A stretch of 64,000 bases of DNA from JAWXUD01 sp044432945 (GCA_044432945.1 JAWXUD010000003.1:1-64000); one strand, 5' to 3'; shown: positions 8,320 through 17,320, numbered from the stretch's first letter. Program-made: numbers and translations. Notes: a model not told the origin generated them from the letters alone.

Positions 8320-8348
8320 GACCTTTTTATATAAAAGGTCTTTTTTTT
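8320..8348 (+). terminator. strong plus-strand terminator with no obvious upstream gene
   Basis: Perfect stem GACCTTTT (8320-8327) / AAAAGGTC (8333-8340), a 5-base loop and eight T residues (8341-8348). On the plus strand this is a textbook Rho-independent terminator. The only upstream plus-strand gene ends at 7736, with a minus-strand gene in between. It therefore predicts a short plus-strand transcript from within 8190-8320, or a leader attenuator of rubrerythrin. I see no strong promoter for it. Confidence 0.6.
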
Positions 8349-8413
8349 GTGATTATTAACGATTTTAAAATTAAGAATAATTCCTACTTTACAAGAAATG
8401 CTTTTTGTAGTAT

Positions 8414-8419
8414 TATAAT
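8414..8419 (+). promoter_or_regulatory. candidate -10 box of the rubrerythrin gene
   Basis: A perfect TATAAT 46 bases before the start codon. The best upstream hexamer (TTTACA, 8388-8393) is 20 bases away, which is longer than ideal. I do not see a convincing PerR or Fur box. Confidence 0.4.
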
Positions 8420-8465
8420 TTAGTACAATAGTTTAAATAATTTAAAAAGAGAAAGGTAGTGAAAT

Positions 8466-9005
8466 ATGGCTAAATTTGTATGTACAGTTTGTGGTTGGTC
8501 AACAGAGGCAGATGTTGCTCCTGAAAAATGTCCGTTATGTAATGCAACAACTTTTAAAGAGGTTTCTACTGGAGCTAAAACTTATGCTTGTGAGCATAAA
8601 ATTGGTGATGGTGTTGTTGATGATAAAGAGATTATGGAAGGTTTGAGAGCGAATTTCGCTGGAGAATGTACTGAAGTTGGTATGTATCTTGCGATGTCTA
8701 GAGTTGCTGAACGTGAAGGTTATCCTGAAGTTGCTGATGCTTATAAAAGATATGCGTTTGAAGAAGCTGAACATGCTGCAAAATTCGCTGAATTGTTAGG
8801 CGAAGTCGTTTCTGATTCGACTAAGAAAAACCTTGAGATGCGTGCTGATGCTGAACACGGTGCGTGTGAAGGTAAATTGGCGATCGCAGCTCGTGCTAAA
8901 CAGTTAGGGTTTGATGCAATTCATGATACAGTTCATGAGATGGCTAAAGATGAAGCTCGTCATGGTAAAGGATTTGATGGGTTGTTGAAAAGATATTTTT
9001 CATAA
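8466..9005 (+). CDS. rubrerythrin (rubredoxin domain first)
   Basis: 179 residues in two parts. The N-terminal rubredoxin-like iron site has C-x2-C pairs (VCTVCGW and EKCPLCNA). The C-terminal ferritin-like four-helix domain has diiron ligand motifs GECTEVGMYL, FEEAEHAAKF and DEARHGKGF. With the rubredoxin domain at the N-terminus it is of the reverse rubrerythrin type. It reduces hydrogen peroxide in the cytoplasm of anaerobes, with electrons from a rubredoxin or NAD(P)H oxidoreductase. A good Shine-Dalgarno (GAGAAAGG) precedes the ATG and a strong terminator follows, so it is a single-gene transcript. It fits an anaerobic, oxygen-sensitive host. Confidence 0.95.
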   Translation: MAKFVCTVCGWSTEADVAPEKCPLCNATTFKEVSTGAKTYACEHKIGDGVVDDKEIMEGLRANFAGECTEVGMYLAMSRVAEREGYPEVADAYKRYAFEEAEHAAKFAELLGEVVSDSTKKNLEMRADAEHGACEGKLAIAARAKQLGFDAIHDTVHEMAKDEARHGKGFDGLLKRYFS

Positions 9006-9027
9006 GTCATTGATTTGATAAAGAATA

Positions 9028-9069
9028 ATAAAAGAGGCGATTTTACAGATGTAAAATCGCCTCTTTTAT
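9028..9069 (+). terminator. Rho-independent terminator after rubrerythrin
   Basis: A 19-bp perfect stem, ataaaagaggcgattttac (9028-9046) with its complement at 9051-9069, and a 4-base loop. The A/T-rich flanks make it work in both directions. It also faces the converging minus-strand gene at 9119. Confidence 0.9.
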
Positions 9070-9118
9070 CTTGAATATTTAAATTGCCATCTCTCAACAG
9101 GAGGTAATCCAAATATTA

Positions 9119-9532
9119 TTAATTTTTATATTTGTGAATTTTTATATTATTTTCATATAATATTTTTTTTCTTTCGTGTGAATAATGTTCATTTTTGTTA
9201 AGCTCTTGAGTTCTTAAATGATCATAACAAGTTGAGCGATTGTTGTAGTCTGACATTTTGTTGCAACTTGCTAGGTATTGTTCAAAATGTTCACGTCTAT
9301 CTGCCCAATAATTCTTTTTGATTTTATGAGCTTGGACAAAAGAAAATATATCACTCCAATTATCATCAAGATCTTTTTCAGCGTGAAGATAGCCGTCTTC
9401 ACAAAATTCTTCCCAAGTTGGTGCTTTTGGGTCTTTAGGGATTAGGCGAGCATCTTCTATTGTGTCAATAGCAAATGCTGGGTTTGTGATCAGGCTAATA
9501 GCTAATGATAGTGTGATATAAATCTTTTTCAT
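9119..9532 (-). CDS. small secreted protein of unknown function
   Basis: 137 residues that I do not recognise. A Sec signal peptide is clear: MKK start, hydrophobic core ITLSLAISLIT, and a likely AFA|I cleavage after residue 21. The mature part is polar, rich in Asp, Glu, Lys and His, and has four Cys (EEFCEDG, ASCNK, STCYDH), which could form disulphides in the periplasm. The Shine-Dalgarno AAAGGAGAT is strong, so it is a real gene. A possible 18-codon ORF lies just upstream on the same strand. Confidence 0.7.
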   Translation of the reverse strand: MKKIYITLSLAISLITNPAFAIDTIEDARLIPKDPKAPTWEEFCEDGYLHAEKDLDDNWSDIFSFVQAHKIKKNYWADRREHFEQYLASCNKMSDYNNRSTCYDHLRTQELNKNEHYSHERKKILYENNIKIHKYKN

Positions 9533-9579
9533 TGATCTCCTTTTTTATATGTTCATTAATCCTTTTGCTTTTTGAATTT

Positions 9580-9636
9580 TTACTTTTCTTGTTGTTGTTC
9601 TAGTAATGAGAGCATATTGTCTTGTCTTATCCCCAT
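9580..9636 (-). CDS. possible 18-residue peptide (MGIRQDNMLSLLEQQQEK)
   Basis: A tiny ORF with a good Shine-Dalgarno (CAGGAG, 6-7 bases before ATG), 47 bases upstream of the signal-peptide gene and on the same strand. It is Gln-rich and could be a leader peptide or a small functional peptide. Only the start context supports it; conservation is needed. Confidence 0.3.
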   Translation of the reverse strand: MGIRQDNMLSLLEQQQEK

Positions 9637-9801
9637 TGGTTAACTCCTGTGAAATGCAAAAACGTTTATGTTATAAGGATATAATTTTTTTTTAAAAATG
9701 TCAATATATCTGCGAGAAGTGATGTATTAAGAATGAAAGCTGTGATGTGAAAATTTTTTGTGTTAAAATTGGAAAATAAATAGTATAAGGAAGATTTTAT
9801 A

Positions 9802-11127
9802 ATGAAACGTGTATATATTGAAACTATGGGTTGCCAGATGAATAAATCTGATACTGAAAGAATGCTTGGCATTTTGTCACATATCGGTTATGAAGAGGTT
9901 GAAGCTCCTGAAGATGCGGATTTGTTGATGATAAATACTTGTTCAATTCGTCAATTATCTGAGGATAAAGCGTTCAGTGCGATAGGTACTTGGGGACGTT
10001 GGAAAAAACGTGGCAAAAATATTAAAATAGGTTTTTGCGGTTGTGTAGCACAGCAAAAAGCTGAAAGTATTTTTAAACGTATGCCTTTTGTCGATTTCGT
10101 TTTAGGTACTCATAAAATTTATGCACTTGCAGAAATTGTTCAAAGGATTGAAAACGATGAGAGGGTGTGTGAATGCAAAGAAACTCACCAATCAGAAGAT
10201 GAAGTAGCTAAGAATTATCCCATCAATCGTGTTAAGGGTGTAAACGCTTGGATTTCGATTACTGAGGGTTGTAATAATTTCTGCACGTATTGTATAGTGC
10301 CTTACACTCGTGGACGTGAGCGTTCTAGATTGGCAGAGGTTGTTTTGAAAGAAGCACAAGATGCACTTGATGCAGGGTTTAAAGAAATTACTTTACTAGG
10401 GCAGAATGTTGATAGCTATGGGAAAGATTTTAAGGATAAAAACTATCGCTTAGCTAATCTTTTAGAAGATTTGAATGCACTAGAAGGGAAGTTTAGAATT
10501 CGTTTCGTAACATCTTATCCGACCGATATTACTGATGAATTAATTCAAACTTCTGTAGAACTAGATAAGGTGTGTGAGTATTATCATATCCCAATGCAAT
10601 CAGGTAGTAGTGAAGTTTTGAAGGCTATGAATAGACGTTATGACCGTGAAACTTATGCTGGTATCGTGAAACGTGTTAGAGAGCAGGCCAAAGATGTTAC
10701 TATCACAAGTGATTTTATAGCAGGGTTTCCTGGCGAAACGGAAGAACAGTTTCAAGAAACTTTGTCCGCAATTGATGAGTTTGAATTGGATTATTCAAAT
10801 GTCGCTGCGTATTCTCCAAGAGAAAAAACAATTGCAGCGAAATGGGTTGATAAATTCTTGCCTGATGAGGTTAGGAATGAAAGATTGCAACGTTTGAATG
10901 AAAAAGTTAGAGATAATTGTTTGAAATCGAATTTGAAATATGTTGGTCGTGAGATGGAAATACTTGTAGAAAGATTTTATGAGCATAAAGGTAAAAATAT
11001 TATTACAGGTAAAACTCGTAATAGTAAAACTGTTCATGTTGAATCTGATAAGGATTTGACTGGTGAGTTTTTGAATGTGAAAATTGTTAGTGCCAAAACT
11101 TGGTATCTTAATGGTGAATTGATTTAG
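9802..11127 (+). CDS. miaB: tRNA-2-methylthio-N6-dimethylallyladenosine synthase
   Basis: 441 residues, full length. The N-terminal UPF0004 domain carries the auxiliary cluster cysteines C11 (ETMGCQMN), C47 (NTCSIR) and C81 (FCGCVAQ). The radical SAM cluster is C157-x3-C161-x2-C164 (EGCNNFCTYCIVPYTRG). A C-terminal TRAM segment covers about 375-440. It adds the methylthio group to i6A37 of tRNAs reading UNN codons. The QMNKSD and IVPYTRGRERSR stretches favour MiaB over the related MtaB or RimO. The RBS is AAGGAAG and a terminator follows, so it is a single-gene unit. Confidence 0.95.
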   Translation: MKRVYIETMGCQMNKSDTERMLGILSHIGYEEVEAPEDADLLMINTCSIRQLSEDKAFSAIGTWGRWKKRGKNIKIGFCGCVAQQKAESIFKRMPFVDFVLGTHKIYALAEIVQRIENDERVCECKETHQSEDEVAKNYPINRVKGVNAWISITEGCNNFCTYCIVPYTRGRERSRLAEVVLKEAQDALDAGFKEITLLGQNVDSYGKDFKDKNYRLANLLEDLNALEGKFRIRFVTSYPTDITDELIQTSVELDKVCEYYHIPMQSGSSEVLKAMNRRYDRETYAGIVKRVREQAKDVTITSDFIAGFPGETEEQFQETLSAIDEFELDYSNVAAYSPREKTIAAKWVDKFLPDEVRNERLQRLNEKVRDNCLKSNLKYVGREMEILVERFYEHKGKNIITGKTRNSKTVHVESDKDLTGEFLNVKIVSAKTWYLNGELI

Positions 11128-11172
11128 ATTTTACTGTGATTGTTTTAATCATAGTGGATAAAATAAGTGAAT

Positions 11173-11207
11173 AAAAAGAGGCGAAATCTCCGATTTCGCC
11201 TCTTTTT
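11173..11207. terminator. bidirectional terminator between miaB and the sigma factor gene
   Basis: Stem aaaaagaggcgaaatc (11173-11188) with gatttcgcctcttttt (11192-11207) and a 3-base loop. A-tract and T-tract flanks serve both convergent genes. The core GAGGCGA is shared with the terminators at 9028 and 43832. Confidence 0.9.
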
Positions 11208-11228
11208 ATAAGTATTTAATCAATTGTA

Positions 11229-12242
11229 TTATTCGCCAAAATAATGTTTAAGGTTTACTGTCAATTTATTATTTTTGCATAATTTTTTAAGTTTTGATAT
11301 TGCACGGTTTTCGATTTGTCTAACTCTTTCACGAGATATTCCATAATGAGTACCAACTTCATCTAATGTTTTTTTGTCGCCTGAATGATTTAGTCCAAAG
11401 CGTAGGATTAGGACATCTCTTTCTTTAGGGCTTAGTTGGTTCAACATTCTGTTGATATCTGAGTATAGGTTTTCCTGAGAAACTTTGTTATCTGGTGCTA
11501 TGGTTGTTTCATCGACAATATAATCAGATATTTTGTAGCTGTCATCGCCAGCGGTGGCTGGTGTATCCATGCTAATTGTTGATTGTGCTGATTTTATTAT
11601 AGAATTTAGTTTGTTTAGTGAAATATTTAATCTATAAGCTATTTCTTGTTTAGAAGGTGCGTATCCAAGTTCTGTTGTTAATTCTAAAGTCGCTTTTTTG
11701 ATTTTGCTTAGTGATTCTATCATATGCAGTGGTAGTCTGATTATTCTAGATTTGTCAGTAATCGCACGTGATATCGATTGTTGAATCCACCAAGTGGCGT
11801 AGGTCGAAAAACGATAACCTTTTGTGTAGTCAAATCTTGTCGCAGATTTCATCAACCCTAAGTTGCCCTCTTGGATTAGGTCTAAAAATGACAATCCTCT
11901 TCCAATATAGCGTTTTGCAATGCTTACAACCAGTCGAAGGTTTGCGTTGATAAGCTTGTTGATAGCTTTTTCGTCCATTGTTTCTTGAATTTCTTTTGCG
12001 ATAGCTTTTTCTTCTTCGCTAGTTAAAAGTTTTATCTTACCAATTTTTTGTAAATATAGCTTGACGCTGTCGTCAGTGCTTACGTTTGTGTAAGATTCTT
12101 TGACGTCTTTCTTTTCGATCTCTTTAAGGATCTCTTCCTCTGAAACTTCATCTATATCAATTGTTTCAATTGTATTAAAATCAACGTTCTCGTCTGAAAT
12201 TTCTGATTCAAGTAAATTAAATTTCTCTATTTCTTTATTCAT
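11229..12242 (-). CDS. sigma-70 family RNA polymerase sigma factor (RpoD/SigA-like)
   Basis: 337 residues. After an acidic N-terminus come region 1.2 (VKLYLQKIGKIKLLTSEEE), region 2 (NLRLVVSIAKRYIGRG, LDLIQEGNLGLM, FDYTKGYRFSTYATWWIQQ), region 3 (PLHMIESLSKI), and region 4 (SPKERDVLILRFGL, LDEVGTHYGISRERVRQIE). It directs RNA polymerase to -10/-35 promoters. It is short, with no clear full region 1.1, so it could be the primary sigma or a group 2 paralogue as in Cyanobacteria. Residues at WWIQQSISRAITDKSR differ slightly from the primary-sigma consensus. The rest of the genome would decide. Confidence 0.9.
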   Translation of the reverse strand: MNKEIEKFNLLESEISDENVDFNTIETIDIDEVSEEEILKEIEKKDVKESYTNVSTDDSVKLYLQKIGKIKLLTSEEEKAIAKEIQETMDEKAINKLINANLRLVVSIAKRYIGRGLSFLDLIQEGNLGLMKSATRFDYTKGYRFSTYATWWIQQSISRAITDKSRIIRLPLHMIESLSKIKKATLELTTELGYAPSKQEIAYRLNISLNKLNSIIKSAQSTISMDTPATAGDDSYKISDYIVDETTIAPDNKVSQENLYSDINRMLNQLSPKERDVLILRFGLNHSGDKKTLDEVGTHYGISRERVRQIENRAISKLKKLCKNNKLTVNLKHYFGE

Positions 12243-12283
12243 TTTTTAATTTTTCCTTCTTTAAGATATGAAAATATTAGCTT

Positions 12284-13027
12284 TTATTTTTTGATGGTTA
12301 ATTTTTGTCTTACGGTTTCAAATATTATAGCACTTAAAGCGTTTGAAACATTTAATGAGTTAAAGTTGTTGAGCATAGGGATTTTTACTATAAAATCTGA
12401 TAATTTTAATAATGATTTTGAAACTCCAGCATGCTCAGCTCCCATTATTATTGCGAAATTCATATCAGTGTAATTAACATTATAGTAATTATCATTCGCA
12501 CTAGCATCTGTTGCAACTACCCACCAGTTGTTATTTTTTAATTTTTGAATAGCATTAACTAGGCTATTTACTTTTATGATAGGAATATGATTGGTTGCAC
12601 CAGCACTTGTTTTTTCGACAATAGCATTAACCTGAACATTTCTTCTTGAAGGGATTATTATCGCAGATACACCAGCACAAACACAGGTTCTTATAATCGC
12701 ACCGAGGTTGTGTGAATCTTCAACGCCATCAAGGACGACTATTGATGAAAATCCATCTCTATTTTGTTGCAAAAAGTCTTCCAAATCAGTGTATTCTATT
12801 GGCGAAATGTGTGCGATGACGCCTTGATGATTGAATTCAGCGTATTGGGCAAATTTTTCTTTCGCAACAAATTGAAACACGATCCCTTTTTGTTGTGCCA
12901 ATTCTTTTATTTTGTTTAATTTGGTGTCAGAATGCAGTGAATTTGAGATGAGGATTTTGTTAATCTCCCTTTCTCCAATTGTTAAAGCTTCTATTATTGA
13001 ATTTTTTCCAAATATTATATCGTTCAT
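12284..13027 (-). CDS. rlmB: 23S rRNA (guanosine-2'-O-)-methyltransferase, SpoU/TrmH family
   Basis: 247 residues. An N-terminal RNA-binding domain (about 1-75, with NSIIEAL and FQFVAKEKFAQYAEFNHQG) precedes the SPOUT knot. The knot motifs are VVLDGVEDSHNLGAIIRTC, INIIMGAE-like NFAIIMGAEHAG, and VKIPMLNNFNSLNVSNAL. It methylates the ribose of a 23S rRNA guanosine (G2251 in E. coli) using SAM. The ATG follows the nadA stop with no gap, so the two are likely co-transcribed. A related TrmH-type 2'-O-methyltransferase cannot be excluded. Confidence 0.88.
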   Translation of the reverse strand: MNDIIFGKNSIIEALTIGEREINKILISNSLHSDTKLNKIKELAQQKGIVFQFVAKEKFAQYAEFNHQGVIAHISPIEYTDLEDFLQQNRDGFSSIVVLDGVEDSHNLGAIIRTCVCAGVSAIIIPSRRNVQVNAIVEKTSAGATNHIPIIKVNSLVNAIQKLKNNNWWVVATDASANDNYYNVNYTDMNFAIIMGAEHAGVSKSLLKLSDFIVKIPMLNNFNSLNVSNALSAIIFETVRQKLTIKK

Positions 13028-13954
13028 TTATACACCTACTTTATTTTTAGAAACATCAAGCATGTTGTTTAAGCATGTTAGTGCTTTGGTTGCGACTTCT
13101 TCTTTTATAAAAATTTCATGTTCTTCTTTTTCAAGACAGTTTAGAATTTCTGAAAGCGTGTTGAATTTCATGTTAGGGCATATGACTTTATCTTTTATTA
13201 AAATAAATTCTTTGTCTTTGCAATCTCTTCTAAGTCTGTCAATAACCCCTTCTTCGGTCGCTATGACGAATTGTTTCTCGTTGCTATTTATGGCGTAATT
13301 CATTATTCCTGTTGTGCTACCAACGTAATCAGCAAGTTTTACGACTTCGCTATGACATTCAGGGTGTGCAAGGATTTTAGCGTTAGGATATTTTGCTCTC
13401 GCTTCTATCATATGCTTTTCTCGTATTTGCAAATGTGTTGGGCAAAATCCAGGGTATGTATTGACTTTGACGTTCTCTAATTGACTTTCAACCCATTTAC
13501 CTAAGTATGTGTCAGGTACAAATAAAATTTCTTTAGCATTTAGGCTTTTGACTATCTGCACGGCGTTTGAGCTTGTGCAACAAATGTCGCATTCAGTTTT
13601 TACCTCTGCGGTTGTGTTTATATAACAGACGACTGGCATGTCGTAAAAGTTTGATTTGAATTCTTTAATTTGTTTGATATCAATCATATCAGCCATACGA
13701 CAACCAGATTCAAGTGTTGGTAATAAAACTTTTTTGTTCGGAGAAAGTATTTTGGCAGTTTGAGCCATGAAGTATACACCTGCAAAAATTATAATATCTG
13801 CATCAGTTTTTGCCGCCATTTGACTAAGGTATAATGAATCGCCAACATAATCTGAAACTTCATCGATTTCAATATTTTGGTAGCAATGTGTTAGTATTAT
13901 GGCGTTTTTCTCTTGTTTTAATTTATTTATTTTGTTGATTATTTCTTGTGTCAA
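13028..13954 (-). CDS. nadA: quinolinate synthase A
   Basis: 308 residues, usual length for the compact NadA type. The three [4Fe-4S] ligands by position are C85 (SGCRMAD), C171 (GFCPTHL) and C259 (VICPNMK). LTHCYQNIEI..DYVGDS near the N-terminus and PECHSEV complete the family signature. It condenses iminoaspartate with dihydroxyacetone phosphate to quinolinate, the first committed product for de novo NAD. No nadB or nadC is in the window, but nadE is at 32242. It is divergent from the pilus gene at 14061. Confidence 0.95.
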   Translation of the reverse strand: MTQEIINKINKLKQEKNAIILTHCYQNIEIDEVSDYVGDSLYLSQMAAKTDADIIIFAGVYFMAQTAKILSPNKKVLLPTLESGCRMADMIDIKQIKEFKSNFYDMPVVCYINTTAEVKTECDICCTSSNAVQIVKSLNAKEILFVPDTYLGKWVESQLENVKVNTYPGFCPTHLQIREKHMIEARAKYPNAKILAHPECHSEVVKLADYVGSTTGIMNYAINSNEKQFVIATEEGVIDRLRRDCKDKEFILIKDKVICPNMKFNTLSEILNCLEKEEHEIFIKEEVATKALTCLNNMLDVSKNKVGV

Positions 13955-14060
13955 ATTGTTATCTCCTACGAATAATGTAAATTTATGTTAAGACTGGAAC
14001 TATTATAATATATATTGTATAATAAAAAAAAAGTTGAGTAAATAATAAGAGTATATAACA

Positions 14061-15734
14061 ATGAGTAATTTTGATTTAAATATGGACATAGACAGCCTGT
14101 TGGCTTCTTTAGGATTTGGTAGTAAGGAAACTGTGTACTTATCAGTGACGCCTGGTGTAGGTTTAGAGCTTTTGAGTTTGGATATTGCGACTAGGTCGGT
14201 AAAATCTTATGCTTCACGTCCGTTGGAGTATAATGAGTCATTGCGTGAAATAGTTGATTATGATGCATTTAAAGACGCAGTGTTAGATTTGTTTGCGACA
14301 TTAAAGATTAATCCAAAATCAAATGTTGTTTTAAATGTACCTACGGTTTTATTTAACAGTAAAAGTTTGCCTTTGTTGTTGGCTGATGATGCGGTGAATG
14401 AGGCCTTAGTCTCAGAAGCTGAGCAGTCATATATTTTTAAAAGATATGATCCTTCAATAGCTTGGTCAGATAGTATTACGCATAAATCTGTTGATCAACG
14501 TAAATTGTATTATTCTGCAATTCAAACGACTTCTATAGAATCAATAACAAGAGTTTTAAAAGAAATAGGTGCAAAACTTGTTGGTTTGCAAATTTCATTG
14601 ACTTCTGTTTTAAAAGCTTTAGAGTTTTCTGGAAGAATTGATGATTATATAGTAAATAATCAATTGTGGAACCTTATGATTGTTAACCAAACAGGGTATT
14701 CTATTTGTTCAATGAAGGGTTCAGATTTAGTTGATTATTATGAAGAGCCTGTTCCTATAAGAACTTTAGAGGGTGACGAAATCTATGCAGCATTGAATGC
14801 TTCTATTCAAATAACGATGATGTCTTATCCTGCGAATTATTTGTATGTCGTGTCGGTTACTGATTTAGTCGGTGCTGAAGTGTTATCGAATAATTTGAAT
14901 ATTGATGGTGAAATAAGATGTTGGGATAGTAATATTTTTAGAAAGCAAGATTTTATACCTGTCAGTTTGGAAATATTGGAAGACGTTGCAAGTACAATTT
15001 CATTAGATGCAATAGGTGTTGCAACTGGTAATCACATTAAATCGTCATTAAGATTAGACTTTGTTTCTGGTGAAGATGGTGCTTTAGATGGTGATAGCTC
15101 TCCTGTTCCAATTGTTATCGGAGATAAAACCATTGAGATTACACCTGTTGGAGCAAGAAACGTATCATTTATCTTGGCTGCAGTATTGTTGATACCAGCA
15201 TTGTTGTTGTATTTGGTATTGCCTGGAGTTCAGAAAACAAAGGCTGCAAAGTTGTCGGAATTGAAGTCAAATCTTACTAAAGTTAATTCAGAAATTACTT
15301 CATTGGAATCGGCAAAAAATAGGGTTAATAATTTTGATATAAATTCTCAAGTTGGAGATATTTTAAAATATAATAGACAAAAAATGATGGCGTATGCAAC
15401 TTTAGGCGAAGCAATTCCTGAAAGCGTATGGATGACTTATTTCGTGGCACAGGATTCAAATAAAATATGTGTTAAAGGTGAGTCTAAGTCTGTTGAAGGT
15501 ATTTATGTCTTTTATAAAAATATGAAAGATTATTTAATTGATGCAGGGTTAAAGCTTCAGAAAATCGAAATGATTTCTAATACTGATGAAGAAATATCAG
15601 TGGATTTAACGAAAAAAGTTGATTATGGTTTTGAGATTTCTAACATGGCTCAATCAAGTTCAAATGAAAATGGAAATGAAGAGATGATGTTGGAAGATGT
15701 TAATAGTAAAAGTAGTTCAAAATCTAGAAAATAG
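14061..15734 (+). CDS. fused PilM-PilN type IV pilus inner-membrane assembly protein
   Basis: 557 residues in two halves. Residues 1-340 look like a divergent PilM-type actin-fold ATPase (EAEQSYIFKRYDPSIAW is typical of such PilM relatives). A single membrane helix (about 368-390, FILAAVLLIPALLLYLVLPG) is followed by a coiled coil (391-425) and a PilN-like periplasmic domain (PESVWMTYFVAQDSNKICV). In most bacteria PilM and PilN are separate: PilM binds the PilN cytoplasmic tail. Here they appear joined. The next gene is PilO-like. Together they would form the alignment subcomplex between the pilus motor and the secretin. The assignment is by architecture, since identity to textbook PilM is low. 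Confidence 0.75.
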   Translation: MSNFDLNMDIDSLLASLGFGSKETVYLSVTPGVGLELLSLDIATRSVKSYASRPLEYNESLREIVDYDAFKDAVLDLFATLKINPKSNVVLNVPTVLFNSKSLPLLLADDAVNEALVSEAEQSYIFKRYDPSIAWSDSITHKSVDQRKLYYSAIQTTSIESITRVLKEIGAKLVGLQISLTSVLKALEFSGRIDDYIVNNQLWNLMIVNQTGYSICSMKGSDLVDYYEEPVPIRTLEGDEIYAALNASIQITMMSYPANYLYVVSVTDLVGAEVLSNNLNIDGEIRCWDSNIFRKQDFIPVSLEILEDVASTISLDAIGVATGNHIKSSLRLDFVSGEDGALDGDSSPVPIVIGDKTIEITPVGARNVSFILAAVLLIPALLLYLVLPGVQKTKAAKLSELKSNLTKVNSEITSLESAKNRVNNFDINSQVGDILKYNRQKMMAYATLGEAIPESVWMTYFVAQDSNKICVKGESKSVEGIYVFYKNMKDYLIDAGLKLQKIEMISNTDEEISVDLTKKVDYGFEISNMAQSSSNENGNEEMMLEDVNSKSSSKSRK

Positions 15735-15757
15735 TAAGTATTTGTAGGAAGGTTATT

Positions 15758-16357
15758 GTGGATAAGTATTCAGTATATATTCAAAAATTTAAAATAGCGT
15801 TGATGGTATTAGGTGGAGCAATTTTGATATTTTCTCTTTTGGTTAAAGAGATTTCTCCTGTTGCTCAAAAAATATCTAAAACCCAAAAAGATTATAAAAC
15901 CAATTCAACGACTTTGGCTAAGCAAGAAAAAAAATTGCAAGCCTTGAAAGTAGTACCTAAAACTAGCGAAGCTGATGAAAAAAAACTTAAATCATTTTAT
16001 CAGTCGTCTTTGGTCGGTTCAAATACTGAAGATGTCATGGCAGAACAATTTGCGGTTGTATTGAAGATGTTAAATGAAAATCAAATCAAAACTCATTCAG
16101 TAAAATATGAATACAATCCGCCAGATGATTTGTTTGTTATTAATGCTAGCGACAAATATTATGTTTGCAGTCTTAATATGAAATTAATAGCTGGGTATGT
16201 TAATTTTTTGAATTTGTTGAGAGATTTGTATAGACATGAATATTTCTTAGATATATCTAAAATTGAAATATCTCCATACGAAAAAGATAAAAAAATGTTG
16301 TTAATAGATTTGCAAATCAAATTATATGCAGAGAATTCGGCGACTGCCTCTAAGTAA
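15758..16357 (+). CDS. PilO-like type IV pilus assembly protein
   Basis: 199 residues with one N-terminal membrane helix (about 12-30), a coiled coil (33-65), and a compact periplasmic domain, as in PilO. The GTG start is supported by TAGGAAGG 7 bases upstream, and it lies 23 bases after the PilMN-type gene, so the two form an operon. PilO pairs with PilN in the periplasm to hold the pilus machine in register. No PilP, PilQ or PilB is in the window. Sequence identity is weak; order, topology and size carry the call. Confidence 0.7.
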   Translation: MDKYSVYIQKFKIALMVLGGAILIFSLLVKEISPVAQKISKTQKDYKTNSTTLAKQEKKLQALKVVPKTSEADEKKLKSFYQSSLVGSNTEDVMAEQFAVVLKMLNENQIKTHSVKYEYNPPDDLFVINASDKYYVCSLNMKLIAGYVNFLNLLRDLYRHEYFLDISKIEISPYEKDKKMLLIDLQIKLYAENSATASK

Positions 16358-16384
16358 TTTTAGAGATTATAGAATAATCAAAAT

Positions 16385-17239
16385 TTATTCAAATAATTTG
16401 TAATCAATGCTGAATAATTTATGTTTATTTTCAGAGCATGTTGCACAGAAGTCTGTTTCTAGCAGGTTTTTGTTAGCGAAGTCTTTAAAGTCAGAACCGC
16501 ATCTGCCACGATGATCATTTGCTAAAAATGGACAGGTGTATATTCCTTTAGATGTTAGAATTCTCCCGTATTGGCAATCAAGGCTTTTGAAATCATCTTT
16601 AATTTCTGCGTTTTGTATATTTTTGTTGTGATATTTATTGATAATAAAGTTGTTGTCATCAGCCCTAAATCCAATTTTTTCGAGTATTATTTTAAATTCA
16701 TTTATTATCATGGACGAATTTTCGTTATAATAATTTGTAATGGAAAGGATTGGATTAAAGTCATATTTTGTAAGGCTTTTTATTGCATGCATAACTTGCC
16801 TATATGAACCTCTTGATCGTATATTGTCGTTTTTCGTTTCATCAAAATGATCGATGCTAAGTTTGAAGATAATTTCATAATTGCTTTCTTCTTCTACACG
16901 TTTCAAAAAGCGAGCTTTCTTTTCGTTAATGAAGCTTCCGTTGGTGCAAATGCAAACGTTGCTTCGTTTTAAACATAATCTAAGAATGCTGTTAAAGTCG
17001 GGGTGTGTCATTGGCTCAGCCCCTGTTAAATAGATGCATTTTACATTCTGAGTTTTGGTATCTATGAGGCTTTGTTTTATTGTGTCTATAGAAATAAAAT
17101 CTTTTGGATTTTTTTTGTATGGAAAATCGATATAACAATGTTTACAATGTTGGTTGCAGTTTTTTTCTGTCATTTCTATGAACAGATTGTTTAATTCTTT
17201 TAGTTCGCAAAGTGGTGATTTGTAAATACTATTTTTCAT
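16385..17239 (-). CDS. radical SAM protein with SPASM-like Cys tail
   Basis: 284 residues. The radical SAM motif is C28-x3-C32-x2-C35 (NCNQHCKHCYIDFP). It is followed by LTGAEPMTHPDF (the GGE-like SAM motif, here TGAEP), CICTNGSFI, and a C-terminal run of Cys (DCQYGR, YTCPF, RCGSD, DFCATCSE) that looks like a SPASM or twitch auxiliary-cluster site. The closest general class is AdoMet enzymes that modify peptides or small molecules, but no substrate is visible and no peptide precursor lies next to it. It may be transcribed with the small genes upstream (17321, comF). Confidence 0.75.
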   Translation of the reverse strand: MKNSIYKSPLCELKELNNLFIEMTEKNCNQHCKHCYIDFPYKKNPKDFISIDTIKQSLIDTKTQNVKCIYLTGAEPMTHPDFNSILRLCLKRSNVCICTNGSFINEKKARFLKRVEEESNYEIIFKLSIDHFDETKNDNIRSRGSYRQVMHAIKSLTKYDFNPILSITNYYNENSSMIINEFKIILEKIGFRADDNNFIINKYHNKNIQNAEIKDDFKSLDCQYGRILTSKGIYTCPFLANDHRGRCGSDFKDFANKNLLETDFCATCSENKHKLFSIDYKLFE

Positions 17240-17320
17240 TTTTTCTCCAATTAATTATCATGTGTTTTCAAATATATAATAATATCTTGAAGAATTTTTA
17301 TAAATTAACCAATAGGGTAC

